Below, one piece after another: positions 23,154 to 34,859 of a DNA stretch of 64,000 nucleotides. The translations under genes were made by a program, and so were the position numbers. This DNA comes from Euonymus europaeus (Eukaryota > Streptophyta > Magnoliopsida > Celastrales > Celastraceae), in contig OY756971.1 in assembly GCA_963580455.1 (NCBI GenBank), positions 13,291,001 to 13,355,000 on the forward strand, read 5' to 3'. Within the stretch, counting starts at the first letter, position 1. Every line of letters begins with the position of its first letter. Under the pieces are notes generated by a model that was not told the DNA's origin, searched no databases, and saw only the letters and a program-made list of their open reading frames with translations.

Positions 23154-25984
23154 GCCATCGAAATAATCTAGGAAGCTTATACTTATAAAATTTGACATAG
23201 AATAACAATAAAAAGTGTACACCGAGCTACTTTGGTGCTTCGAAGTTGATCAACTCTCTCTATGGAGGAGCTTTTAACGGTTTTTTCCATTTGTCATAGA
23301 AAGTTAGTGTTTATTCATCGAAATAATCTAGGAAGCTTATACTCATAAAATTTGACATAGAAGCACTTTAAAAAGTGTACACCGAGCAACTTTGATTGTC
23401 CGAACTTGCTCAACTCTCTCTATGGAAGAGCTTTTACCGGCTTTGTCCATTTGCCATTGAAAGTTAGTGTTTATTCATCGAAATAATCTAGGAAGCTTAT
23501 ACTCATAAAATTTGATATAGAAGAACATTAAAAAGTGTACACCGTGCAACTTTGATGGTCCGAAGTTGCTCAACTCTCTCTACGGAGGAGGTTTTAACGG
23601 TTTTGTCCATTTGTCATAGAAAGTTGGTGTTTTTGCTTCGAAATAATCTTGAAGCTTATACTCGTAAAATTTGACATACAAGAACAATAAAATGTGTACA
23701 CCGAGCAACTTTGGAGCTTCGAAGTTGATCAACTCTCTCTATGGAGGAGCTTTTAACGGTTTTGTCCATTTGTCATAGAAAGTTAGTGTTTATTCATCGA
23801 AATAATCTAGGAAGCTTATACTCATAAAATTTGACGTAGAAGCACATTAAAAAGTGTACACCGAGCAACTTTGATGGTCCGAAGTTGCTCAAATCTCTCT
23901 ACGGAGGAGCTTTTAACGGTTTTGTCCATTTGTCATAGAAAGTTGGTGTTTTTGCTTCGAAATAATCTTAAAGCTTATACTCGTAAAATTTGACATACAG
24001 GAACAATAAAATGTGTACACCGAGCAGCTTTGACGGTCCGAACTTGCTCGACTCTCTCTATGGAGGAGCTTTTAACAATTTTGTCCATTCGTCATAGAAA
24101 GTTGGTGTTTTGTCATCGAAATAATCTAGCAAACTTATACTCATAAAATTTGACATAGAATAACAATAAAAAATGTACACCGAGCAACTTTGGTGCTTCG
24201 AAGTTGATCAACTCTCTCTATGCAGGAGTTTTAACGGTTTTGTCCATTTGTCATAGAAAGTTAGTGTTTATTCATCGAAATAATCTAGGAAGCTTATACT
24301 CGTAAAATTTGACGTAGAAGCACATTAAAAAGTGTACACCGAGCAACTTTGATGGTCCGAAGTTGCTCAAGTCTCTCTACGGAGGAGTTTTTAACGGTTT
24401 TGTCCATTTGTCATAAAAAGTTGGTGTTTTTGCTTCGAAATAATCTTGAAGCTTATACTCGTAAAATTTGACATAGAAGAACAATAAAATGTGTACACCG
24501 AGCAGCTCTGACAGTCCAAAGTTGCTCAACTCTCTCTATGGTGGAGCTTTTAACAATTTTGTGCATTTGTCATAGAAAGTCGGGGTTTTGTCATTGAAAT
24601 AATCTACGAAGCTTATACTCATAAAATTTGAAATGGAATAACAATAAAAATCGTACACCGAGCAACTTGGATGGTCCGAAATTGCTTAACTCTCTCTATG
24701 GAAGATATTTTAACAGTTTTGTCCATTTGTCATAGAAAGTTAGTGTTTTGCCATCGAAATAATCTAGGAAGCTTATACTTATAAAATTTGACATTGAATA
24801 ACAATAAAAAGTGTACACCGAGCAACTTTGGTGCTTCGAAGTTGATCAACTCTCTCTATGGAGGAGCTTTTAACGGTTTTGTCCATTTGTCATAGAAAGT
24901 TCGTGTTTATTCATCCAAATAATCTAGGAAGCTTATACTCATAAAATTTGACATAGAAACACTTTAAAAAGTGTACACCGAGCAACTTTGATCGTCCGAA
25001 CTTGCTCAACTCTCTCTATGGAAGAGCTTTTACCGGCTTTGTCCATTTGCCATTGAAAGTTAGTGTTTATTCATCGAAATAATCTAGGAAGCTTATATTC
25101 ATAAAATTTGATATAGAAGAACATTAAAAAGTGTACACCGTGCAACTTTGATGGTCCAAAGTTGCTCAACTCTCTCTACGGAGGAGGTTTTAACGGTTTT
25201 GTCCATTTGTCATAGAAAGTTGGTGTTTTTGCTTCGAAATAATCTTGAAGCTTATACTCGTAAAATTTGACATACAAGAACAATAAAAAGTGTACACCGA
25301 GCAACTTTGGTGCTTCGAAGTTGATCAACTCTCTCAATGGAGGAGCTTTTAACGGTTTTGTCCATTTGTCATAGAAAGTTAGTGTTTATTCATCGAAATA
25401 ATCTAGGAAGCTTATACTCATAAAATTTGACGTAGAAGCACATCAAAAAGTGTACACCGAGCAAGTTTGATGGTCCGAAGTTGCTCAAATCTCTCTACGG
25501 AGGAGTTTTTAACGGTTTTTTCCATTTGTCATAGAAAGCTGGTAATTTTTGCTTCTAAATAATCTTGAAGTTTATACTCATAAAATTTGAAATGGAATAA
25601 CAATAAAAAGCGTACACCGAGCAACTTTGATGGTCCGAAGTTGGTCAACTCTCTATATGGAAGATATTTTAACGGGTTTGTCCATTTGTCATAGAAAGTT
25701 AGTGTTTATTCATCGAAATAATCTAGGAAGCTTATACTCATAAAATTTGAAATAGGATAACAATAAAAAGCGTACACCGAGCAACTTTGATGGTCCGAAG
25801 TTGGTCAACTCTCTATATGAAAGATATTTTAACGGGTTTGTCCATTTGTCATAGAAAGTTAGTGTTTATTCATCGAAATAATCTAGAAAGCTTGTACTCG
25901 TAAAATTTGACATAGAAGAACATTAAAAAGTGTACACCGTGCAACTTTGATGCTCCGAAGTTGCTCAACTCTCTCTACGGAGGA
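23154..25984 (+). repeat. 24-monomer HOR, first copy, with four monomers later lost
   Basis: From about 23200 to 25345 it matches 27034-29179 at an offset of 3834 (24 monomers); the AAGCACTTTAAAAAG word is at 23361 and 27195. Bases 25345-25984 are four monomers absent from the next copy; 25345 to about 25700 reappear at 32374-32729 (offset 7029 = 3834 + 3195). So this is the longer form of the unit, and the 20-monomer copies downstream can be derived from it by one deletion. Confidence 0.85.
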
Positions 25985-28900
25985 GTTTCAACGGTTTTGT
26001 ACATTTGTCATAGAAAGCTGGTAATTTTTGCTTCTAAATAATCTTGAAGTTTATACTCATAAAATTTGACATAGAAGAACAATAAAATGTGTACACCGAG
26101 CAGCTCTGACAGTCCAAAGTTGCTCAACTCTCTCTATGGTGGAGCTTTTAACAATTTTGTGCATTTATCATAGAAAGTCGGGGTTTTGTCATTGAAATAA
26201 TCTACGAAGCTTATACTCATAAAATTTGAAATGGAATAACAATAAAAATCATACACCGAGCAACTTGGATGGTCCGAAGTTGCTCAACTCTCTCTATGGA
26301 AGATATTTTAACGGCTTTGTCCATTTGTCATAGAAAGTTAGTGTTTTGCCATCGAAATAATCTAGGAAGCTTATACTCATAAAATTTGACATAGAATAAC
26401 AGTAAAAAGTATACACCGAGCAACTTTGGTGGTTCGAAGTTGATCAACTCTCTCTATGGATGAGCTTTTAACGGTTTTGTCCATCTTTCATAGAAAGTTG
26501 GTATTTTGGCATCGAAATAATCTTGGAAGCTTGTACTCGTAAAATTTGACATAGAAGAACTTTAAAAAGTGTACACCGTGCAACTTTGATGGTCCGAAGT
26601 TGCTCAACTCTCTCTACGGAGGAGCTTTTAACGATTTTGTCCATTTGTCATAGAAAGCTGGTGTTTTTTGCTTCGAAATAATCTTGAAGTTTATACTCGT
26701 AAAATTTAACATAGAAAAACAATAAAATGTGTACACCGAGAAGCTCTGACAGTCCAAAGTTGATCAACTCTCTCTATGGTGGAGCTTTTAACAATTTTGT
26801 GAATTTGTCATAGAAAGTCGGGGTTTTGTTATTGAAATAATCTAGGAAGCTTATACTCATAAGATTTGAAATAGAATAACAATAAAAAGCGTACATCGAG
26901 CAACTTTGATGGTCCGAAGTTGCTCAACTCTCTCTATGGAAGATATTTTAACGGCTTTGTCCATTTGTCATAGAAAGTTAGTGTTTTGCCATCGAAATAA
27001 TCTAGGAAGCTTATACTCATAAAATTTGACATAGAATAATAATAAAAAGTGTACACCGAGCAACTTTGGTGCTTCGAAGTTGATCAACTCTCTCTATGGA
27101 GGAGCTTTTAACGGTTTTTTCCATTTGTCATAGAAAGTTAGTGTTTATTCATCGAAATAATCTAGGAAGCTTATACTCATAAAATTTGACATAGAAGCAC
27201 TTTAAAAAGTGTACACCGAGCAACTTTGATTGTCCGAACTTGCTCAACTCTCTCTATGGAAGAGCTTTTACCGGCTTTGTCCATTTGCCATTGAAAGTTA
27301 GTGTTTATTCATCGAAATAATCTAGGAAGCTTATACTCATAAAATTTGATATAGAAGAACATTAAAAAGTGTACACCGTGCAACTTTGATGGTCCGAAGT
27401 TGCTCAACTCTCTCTACGGAGGAGGTTTTAACGGTTTTGTCCATTTGTCATAGAAAGTTGGTGTTTTTGCTTCGAAATAATCTTGAAGCTTATACTCGTA
27501 AAATTTGACATACAAGAACAATAAAATGTGTACACCGAGCAACTTTGGAGCTTCGAAGTTGATCAACTCTCTCTATGGAGGAGCTTTTAACGGTTTTGTC
27601 CATTTGTCATAGAAAGTTAGTGTTTATTCATCGAAATAATCTAGGAAGCTTATACTCATAAAATTTGACGTAGAAGCACATTAAAAAGTGTACACCGAGC
27701 AACTTTGATGGTCCGAAGTTGCTCAAATCTCTCTACGGAGGAGCTTTTAACGGTTTTGTCCATTTGTCATAGAAAGTTGGTGTTTTTGCTTCGAAATAAT
27801 CTTAAAGCTTATACTCGTAAAATTTGACATACAAGAACAATAAAATGTGTACACCGAGCAGCTTTGACGGTCCGAACTTGCTCGACTCTCTCTATGGAGG
27901 AGCTTTTAACAATTTTGTCCATTCGTCATAGAAAGTTGGTGTTTTGTCATCGAAATAATCTAGCAAACTTATACTCATAAAATTTGACATAGAATAACAA
28001 TAAAAAATGTACACCGAGCAACTTTGGTGCTTCGAAGTTGATCAACTCTCTCTATGCAGGAGTTTTAACGGTTTTGTCCATTTGTCATAGAAAGTTAGTG
28101 TTTATTCATCGAAATAATCTAGGAAGCTTATACTCGTAAAATTTGACGTAGAAGCACATTAAAAAGTGTACACCGAGCAACTTTGATGGTCCGAATTTGC
28201 TCAAGTCTCTCTACGGAGGAGTTTTTAACGGTTTTGTCCATTTGTCATAAAAAGTTGGTGTTTTTGCTTCGAAATAATCTTGAAGCTTATACTCGTAAAA
28301 TTTGACATAGAAGAACAATAAAATGTGTACACCGAGCAGCTCTGACAGTCCAAAGTTGCTCAACTCTCTCTATGGTGGAGCTTTTAACAATTTTGTGCAT
28401 TTGTCATAGAAAGTCGGGGTTTTGTCATTGAAATAATCTACGAAGCTTATACTCATAAAATTTGAAATGGAATAACAATAAAAATCGTACACCGAGCAAC
28501 TTGGATGGTCCGAAATTGCTTAACTCTCTCTATGGAAGATATTTTAACAGTTTTGTCCATTTGTCACAGAAAGTTAGTGTTTTGCCATCGAAATAATCTA
28601 GGAAGCTTATACTTATAAAATTTGACATTGAATAACAATAAAAAGTGTACACCGAGCAACTTTGGTGCTTCGAAGTTGATCAACTCTCTCTATGGAGGAG
28701 CTTTTAACGGTTTTGTCCATTTGTCATAGAAAGTTAGTGTTTATTCATCGAAATAATCTAGGAAGCTTATACTCATAAAATTTGACATAGAAACACTTTA
28801 AAAAGTGTACACCGAGCAACTTTGATCGTCCGAACTTGCTCAACTCTCTCTATGGAAGAGCTTTTACCGGCTTTGTCCATTTGCCATTGAAAGTTAGTGT

Positions 28901-29179
28901 TTATTCATCGAAATAATCTAGGAAGCTTATATTCATAAAATTTGATATAGAAGAACATTAAAAAGTGTACACCGTGCAACTTTGATGGTCCAAAGTTGCT
29001 CAACTCTCTCTACGGAGGAGGTTTTAACGGTTTTGTCCATTTGTCATAGAAAGTTGGTGTTTTTGCTTCGAAATAATCTTGAAGCTTATACTCGTAAAAT
29101 TTGACATACAAGAACAATAAAAAGTGTACACCGAGCAACTCTGGTGCTTCGAAGTTGATCAACTCTCTCAATGGAGGAG
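25985..29179 (+). repeat. 20-monomer HOR copy (3195 bp)
   Basis: It matches 29180-32374 at an offset of 3195: AAGCACTTTAAAAAG is at 27195 and 30390, and GAAACACTTTAAAAAG lies near 28791 and 31985. Few changes separate the two, for example GAATTTGCTCAAG near 28193 against GAAGTTGCTCAAG near 31387, and TAACGG near 28227 against TAACTG near 31422. The block includes the deletion junction's left arm. Confidence 0.87.
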
Positions 29180-29195
29180 CTTTCAACGGTTTTGT
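29171..29195 (+). other. Junction of a 4-monomer (639-bp) deletion
   Basis: The 24-monomer unit has AATGGAGGAGCTTTTAACGG at 25337-25356 and GGAGTTTCAACGG at 25982-25994. Here the two are merged as AATGGAGGAGCTTTCAACGG. The left side keeps GAGC from the first and the right side keeps TTTCAACGG from the second. The crossover lies within a few bases of shared sequence, and the offset changes from 3834 to 3195. Confidence 0.8.
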
Positions 29196-32100
29196 CCATT
29201 TGTCATAGAAAGCTGGTAATTTTTGCTTCTAAATAATCTTGAAGTTTATACTCATAAAATTTGACATAGAAGAACAATAAAATGTGTACACCGAGCAGCT
29301 CTGACAGTCCAAAGTTGCTCAACTCTCTCTATGGTGGAGCTTTTAACAATTTTGTGCATTTATCATAGAAAGTCGGGGTTTTGTCATTGAAATAATCTAC
29401 GAAGCTTATACTCATAAAATTTGAAATGGAATAACAATAAAAATCATACACCGAGCAACTTGGATGGTCCGAAGTTGCTCAACTCTCTCTATGGAAGATA
29501 TTTTAACGGCTTTGTCCATTTGTCATAGAAAGTTAGTGTTTTGCCATCGAAATAATCTAGGAAGCTTATACTCATAAAATTTGACATAGAATAACAGTAA
29601 AAAGTGTACACCGAGCAACTTTGGTGGTTCGAAGTTGATCAACTCTCTCTATGGATGAGCTTTTAACGGTTTTGTCCATCTTTCATAGAAAGTTGGTATT
29701 TTGGCATCGAAATAATCTTGGAAGCTTGTACTCGTAAAATTTGACATAGAAGAACTTTAAAAAGTGTACACCGTGCAACTTTGATGGTCCGAAGTTGCTC
29801 AACTCTCTCTACGGAGGAGCTTTTAACGATTTTGTCCATTTGTCATAGAAAGCTGGTGTTTTTTGCTTCGAAATAATCTTGAAGTTTATACTCGTAAAAT
29901 TTAACATAGAAAAACAATAAAATGTGTACACCGAGAAGCTCTGACAGTCCAAAGTTGATCAACTCTCTCTATGGTGGAGCTTTTAACAATTTTGTGAATT
30001 TGTCATAGAAAGTCGGGGTTTTGTTATTGAAATAATCTAGGAAGCTTATACTCATAAGATTTGAAATAGAATAACAATAAAAAGCGTACATCGAGCAACT
30101 TTGATGGTCCGAAGTTGCTCAACTCTCTCTATGGAAGATATTTTAACGGCTTTGTCCATTTGTCATAGAAAGTTAGTGTTTTGCCATCGAAATAATCTAG
30201 GAAGCTTATACTCATAAAATTTGACATAGAATAATAATAAAAAGTGTACACCGAGCAACTTTGGTGCTTCGAAGTTGATCAACTCTCTCTATGGAGGAGC
30301 TTTTAACGGTTTTTTCCATTTGTCATAGAAAGTTAGTGTTTATTCATCGAAATAATCTAGGAAGCTTATACTCATAAAATTTGACATAGAAGCACTTTAA
30401 AAAGTGTACACCGAGCAACTTTGATTGTCCGAACTTGCTCAACTCTCTCTATGGAAGAGCTTTTACCGGCTTTGTCCATTTGCCATTGAAAGTTAGTGTT
30501 TATTCATCGAAATAATCTAGGAAGCTTATACTCATAAAATTTGATATAGAAGAACATTAAAAAGTGTACACCGTGCAACTTTGATGGTCCGAAGGTGCTC
30601 AACTCTCTCTACGGAGGAGGTTTTAACGGTTTTGTCCATTTGTCATAGAAAGTTGGTGTTTTTGCTTCGAAATAATCTTGAAGCTTATACTCGTAAAATT
30701 TGACATACAAGAACAATAAAATGTGTACACCGAGCAACTTTGGAGCTTCGAAGTTGATCAACTCTCTCTATGGAGGAGCTTTTAACGGTTTTGTCCATTT
30801 GTCATAGAAAGTTAGTGTTTATTCATCGAAATAATCTAGGAAGCTTATACTCATAAAATTTGACGTAGAAGCACATTAAAAAGTGTACACCGAGCAACTT
30901 TGATGGTCCGAAGTTGCTCAAATCTCTCTACGGAGGAGCTTTTAACGGTTTTGTCCATTTGTCATAGAAAGTTGGTGTTTTTGCTTCGAAATAATCTTAA
31001 AGCTTATACTCGTAAAATTTGACATACAAGAACAATAAAATGTGTACACCGAGCAGCTTTGACGGTCCGAACTTGCTCGACTCTCTCTATGGAGGAGCTT
31101 TTAACAATTTTGTCCATTCGTCATAGAAAGTTGGTGTTTTGTCATCGAAATAATCTAGCAAACTTATACTCATAAAATTTGACATAGAATAACAATAAAA
31201 AATGTACACCGAGCAACTTTGGTGCTTCGAAGTTGATCAACTCTCTCTATGCAGGAGTTTTAACGGTTTTGTCCATTTGTCATAGAAAGTTAGTGTTTAT
31301 TCATCGAAATAATCTAGGAAGCTTATACTCGTAAAATTTGACGTAGAAGCACATTAAAAAGTGTACACCGAGCAACTTTGATGGTCCGAAGTTGCTCAAG
31401 TCTCTCTACGGAGGAGTTTTTAACTGTTTTGTCCATTTGTCATAAAAAGTTGGTGTTTTTGCTTCGAAATAATCTTGAAGCTTATACTCGTAAAATTTGA
31501 CATAGAAGAACAATAAAATGTGTACACCGAGCAGCTCTGACAGTCCAAAGTTGCTCAACTCTCTCTATGGTGGAGCTTTTAACAATTTTGTGCATTTGTC
31601 ATAGAAAGTCGGGGTTTTGTCATTGAAATAATCTACGAAGCTTATACTCATAAAATTTGAAATGGAATAACAATAAAAATCGTACACCGAGCAACTTGGA
31701 TGGTCCGAAATTGCTTAACTCTCTCTATGGAAGATATTTTAACAGTTTTGTCCATTTGTCACAGAAAGTTAGTGTTTTGCCATCGAAATAATCTAGGAAG
31801 CTTATACTTATAAAATTTGACATTGAATAACAATAAAAAGTGTACACCGAGCAACTTTGGTGCTTCGAAGTTGATCAACTCTCTCTATGGAGGAGCTTTT
31901 AACGGTTTTGTCCATTTGTCATAGAAAGTTAGTGTTTATTCATCGAAATAATCTAGGAAGCTTATACTCATAAAATTTGACATAGAAACACTTTAAAAAG
32001 TGTACACCGAGCAACTTTGATCGTCCGAACTTGCTCAACTCTCTCTATGGAAGAGCTTTTACCGGCTTTGTCCATTTGCCATTGAAAGTTAGTGTTTATT

Positions 32101-32374
32101 CATCGAAATAATCTAGGAAGCTTATATTCATAAAATTTGATATAGAAGAACATTAAAAAGTGTACACCGTGCAACTTTGATGGTCCAAAGTTGCTCAACT
32201 CTCTCTACGGAGGGGGTTTTAACGGTTTTGTCCATTTGTCATAGAAAGTTGGTGTTTTTGCTTCGAAATAATCTTGAAGCTTATACTCGTAAAATTTGAC
32301 ATACAAGAACAATAAAAAGTGTACACCGAGCAACTTTGGTGCTTCGAAGTTGATCAACTCTCTCAATGGAGGAG
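29180..32374 (+). repeat. 20-monomer HOR copy, second (3195 bp)
   Basis: Tandem copy of 25985-29179. It begins at a chimeric word (GGAGCTTTCAACGG near 29176-29189) that joins the left part of the monomer at 25341 to the right part of the monomer at 25981. Near the right end it reverts to the sequence of the longer 24-monomer form. Confidence 0.87.
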
Positions 32375-32740
32375 CTTTTAACGGTTTTGTCCATTTGTCA
32401 TAGAAAGTTAGTGTTTATTCATCGAAATAATCTAGGAAGCTTATACTCATAAAATTTGACGTAGAAGCACATTAAAAAGTGTACACCGAGCAAGTTTGAT
32501 GGTCCGAAGTTGCTCAAATCTCTCTACGGAGGAGTTTTTAACGGTTTTGTCCATTTGTCATAGAAAGCTGGTAATTTTTGCTTCTAAATAATCTTGAAGT
32601 TTATACTCATAAAATTTGAAATGGAATAACAATAAAAAGCGTACACCGAGCAACTTTGATGGTCCGAAGTTGGTCAACTCTCTATATTCAAGATATTTTA
32701 ACGGGTTTGTCCATTTGTCATAGAAAGTTAGTGTTTATTC
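32375..32740 (+). repeat. Partial third copy, longer-form sequence
   Basis: It matches 25346 to about 25711 at an offset of 7029; AATGGAATAACAATAAAAAG is at 25591 and 32620. The copy breaks off around 32740: this copy reads CTATATTCAAGAT and then AATATAGGAAGC, where 25.7 kb reads CTATATGGAAGAT and AATCTAGGAAGC. Confidence 0.8.
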
Positions 32741-34859
32741 ATCGAAATAATATAGGAAGCTTATACTCGTAAAATTTCACATAGAAGAACTTTAAAAAGT
32801 GTACACCGTGCAACTTTGATGGTCTGAAGTTGCTCAACTCTCTCTACGGAGGAGCTTTTAACGGTTTTGCCCATTTGTCATAGAAAGCTGGTAATTTTTG
32901 CTTCGAAATAATCTTGAAGTTTATACTCGTAAAATTTGACGTAGAAGAACAATAAAATGTGTACACCGAGCAGCTCTGACAGTCCAAAGTTGCTCAACTC
33001 TCTCTATGGTGGAGCTTTTAACAATTTTGTGCATTTGTCATAGAAAGTCGGGGTTTTGTCCATTTGTCATAGAAAGTTAGTGTTTATTCATCGAAATAAT
33101 CTAGGAAGCTTATACTCGTAAAACTTGACGTAGAAGCACATTAAAAAGTGTACACCGAGCAACTTTGATGGTCCGAAGTTGCTCAAGTCTCTCTACGAAG
33201 GAGCTTTTAACGGTTTTGTCCATTTGTCATAAAAAGTTGGTGTTTTCGCTTCGAAATAATCTTGAAGCTTATACTCGTAAAATTTGACATAGAAGAACAA
33301 TGAAATGTGCACAGCGAGCAGCTCTGACGGTCCAAAGTTGCTCAACTCTCTCTATGGTGGAGCTTTTAACAATTTTCTGCATTTGTCATAGAAAGTCGGG
33401 GTTTTGTCATTGAAATAATCTAGGAAGCTTATACTCAAAAAATTTGAAATAGGATAACAATAAAAAGCGTACACCAAGCCACTTTGATGGTCCGAAGTTG
33501 CTCAACTCTGTCTATTGAAGATATTTTAATGGCTTTTTCCATTTGTCATAGAAAGTTAGTGTTTATTCATCGAAATAATCTAGGAAGCTTGTACTCGTAA
33601 AATTTGACATAGAAGAACTTTAAAAAGTGTACACCGTGCAACTTTGATGGTCCGAAGTTGCTCAACTCTCTCTACAGAGGAGCTTTTAACAGTTTTGTCC
33701 ATTTGTCATAGAAAGCTGGTAATTTTTGCTTCGAAATAATCTTGAAGCTTATACTCGTAAAATTTGACATAGAAGAACAATAAAATGTGTACACCGAGCA
33801 GCTCTGACAGTCCTAAGTTGCTCAACTCTCTCTATGGAGGAGCTTTTAACAATTTTGTCCATTCGTCATAGAAAGTTGGTGTTTTGTCATCGAAATAATC
33901 TAGGAAGCTTATACTCATAAAATTTGACATAGAATAACAATAAAAAGTGTACACCGAGCAACTTTGGTGCTTCGAAGTTGATCAACTCTCTCTATGGAAG
34001 ATATTTTAATGGCTTTTTCCATTTGTCATAGAAAGTTAGTGTTTATTCATCGAAATAATCTAGGAAGCTTATACTCGTAAAATTTGACGTAGGAGCACAT
34101 TAAAAACTGTACACCGAGCAACTTTGATGGTCCGAAGTTGCTCAAGTCACTCTACGGAGGAGCTTTTAACGGTTTTGTCCATTTGTCATAAAAAGTTGGT
34201 GTTTTTGCTTCGAAATAATCTTGAAGCTTATACTCGTAAAATTTGACATAGAAGAACAATAAAATGTGTACACCGAGCAGCTCTGACAGTCCAAAGTTGC
34301 TCAAATCTCTCTATAGTAGAGCTTTTAACAATTTTCTACATTTGTCATAGAAAGTCGAGGTTTTGTCATTGAAATAATCTAGGAAGCTTATACTCATAAA
34401 ATTTGAAATAGGATAACAATAAAAAGCGTACACCAAGCCACTTTGTTGGTCCGAAGTTACTCAACTCTGTCTATTGAAGATATTTTAATGGCTTTTTCCA
34501 TTTTTCATAGAAAGTTAGTGTTTATTCATCGAAATAATCTAGGAAGCTTGTACTCGTAAAATTTGACATAGAAGAACTTTAAAAAGTGTACACCGTGCAA
34601 CTTTGATGGTCCGAAGTTGCTCAACTCTCTCTAAGGAGGAGCTTTTAACGGTTTTGTCCATTTGTCATAGAAAGCTGGTAATTTTTGCTTCGAAATAATC
34701 TTGAAGTTTATATTCGTAAAATTTCACATATAAGAACAATAAAATGTGTTCACCGAGCAGCTCTGACAGTCCAAAGTTGCTCAACTCTCTCTATGGTGGA
34801 GCTTTCAACAATTTTGTGCATTTGTCATAGAAAGTCGGGCTTTTGTCATTGAAATAATC
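32741..34859 (+). repeat. Mixed satellite stretch with no clear tandem HOR
   Basis: About 13 monomers of several tail types, all in phase except the 188-bp monomer at 32920-33107. Parts resemble 18.5-19.3 kb and 22.0-22.8 kb (CCAAGCCACTTTGATGG with CTGTCTATTGAAGATATTTT). Bases 34152-34700 resemble 42619-43167 at an offset of 8467 (53 monomers), sharing CTATAGTAGAGC (34311/42778) and CCACTTTGTTGG. Nothing other than satellite is present. Confidence 0.8.
32920..33107 (+). repeat. Abnormal 188-bp monomer (internal 28- to 29-bp gain)
   Basis: GTTT(A)TACTC starts at 32920 and the next GCTT is at 33108, so this monomer is 188 bp, not about 160. Inside it GTCGGGGTTTTGTC (ending at 33060) runs straight into CATTTGTCATAGAAAG (33061), so the CATTTGTCATAGAAAGT segment occurs twice, near 33030 and 33061. 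A slip or out-of-register join at the shared word GTTTTGTC explains it. Confidence 0.85.

Noticed and set aside
23160..23200. TATA-box-like TATAAAA in monomers with CTTATAAAATTTG
   Set aside because: It arises by one C-to-T change in the head of some monomers (for example near 23182). No promoter context or transcribed unit follows, so it is probably chance in AT-rich DNA.
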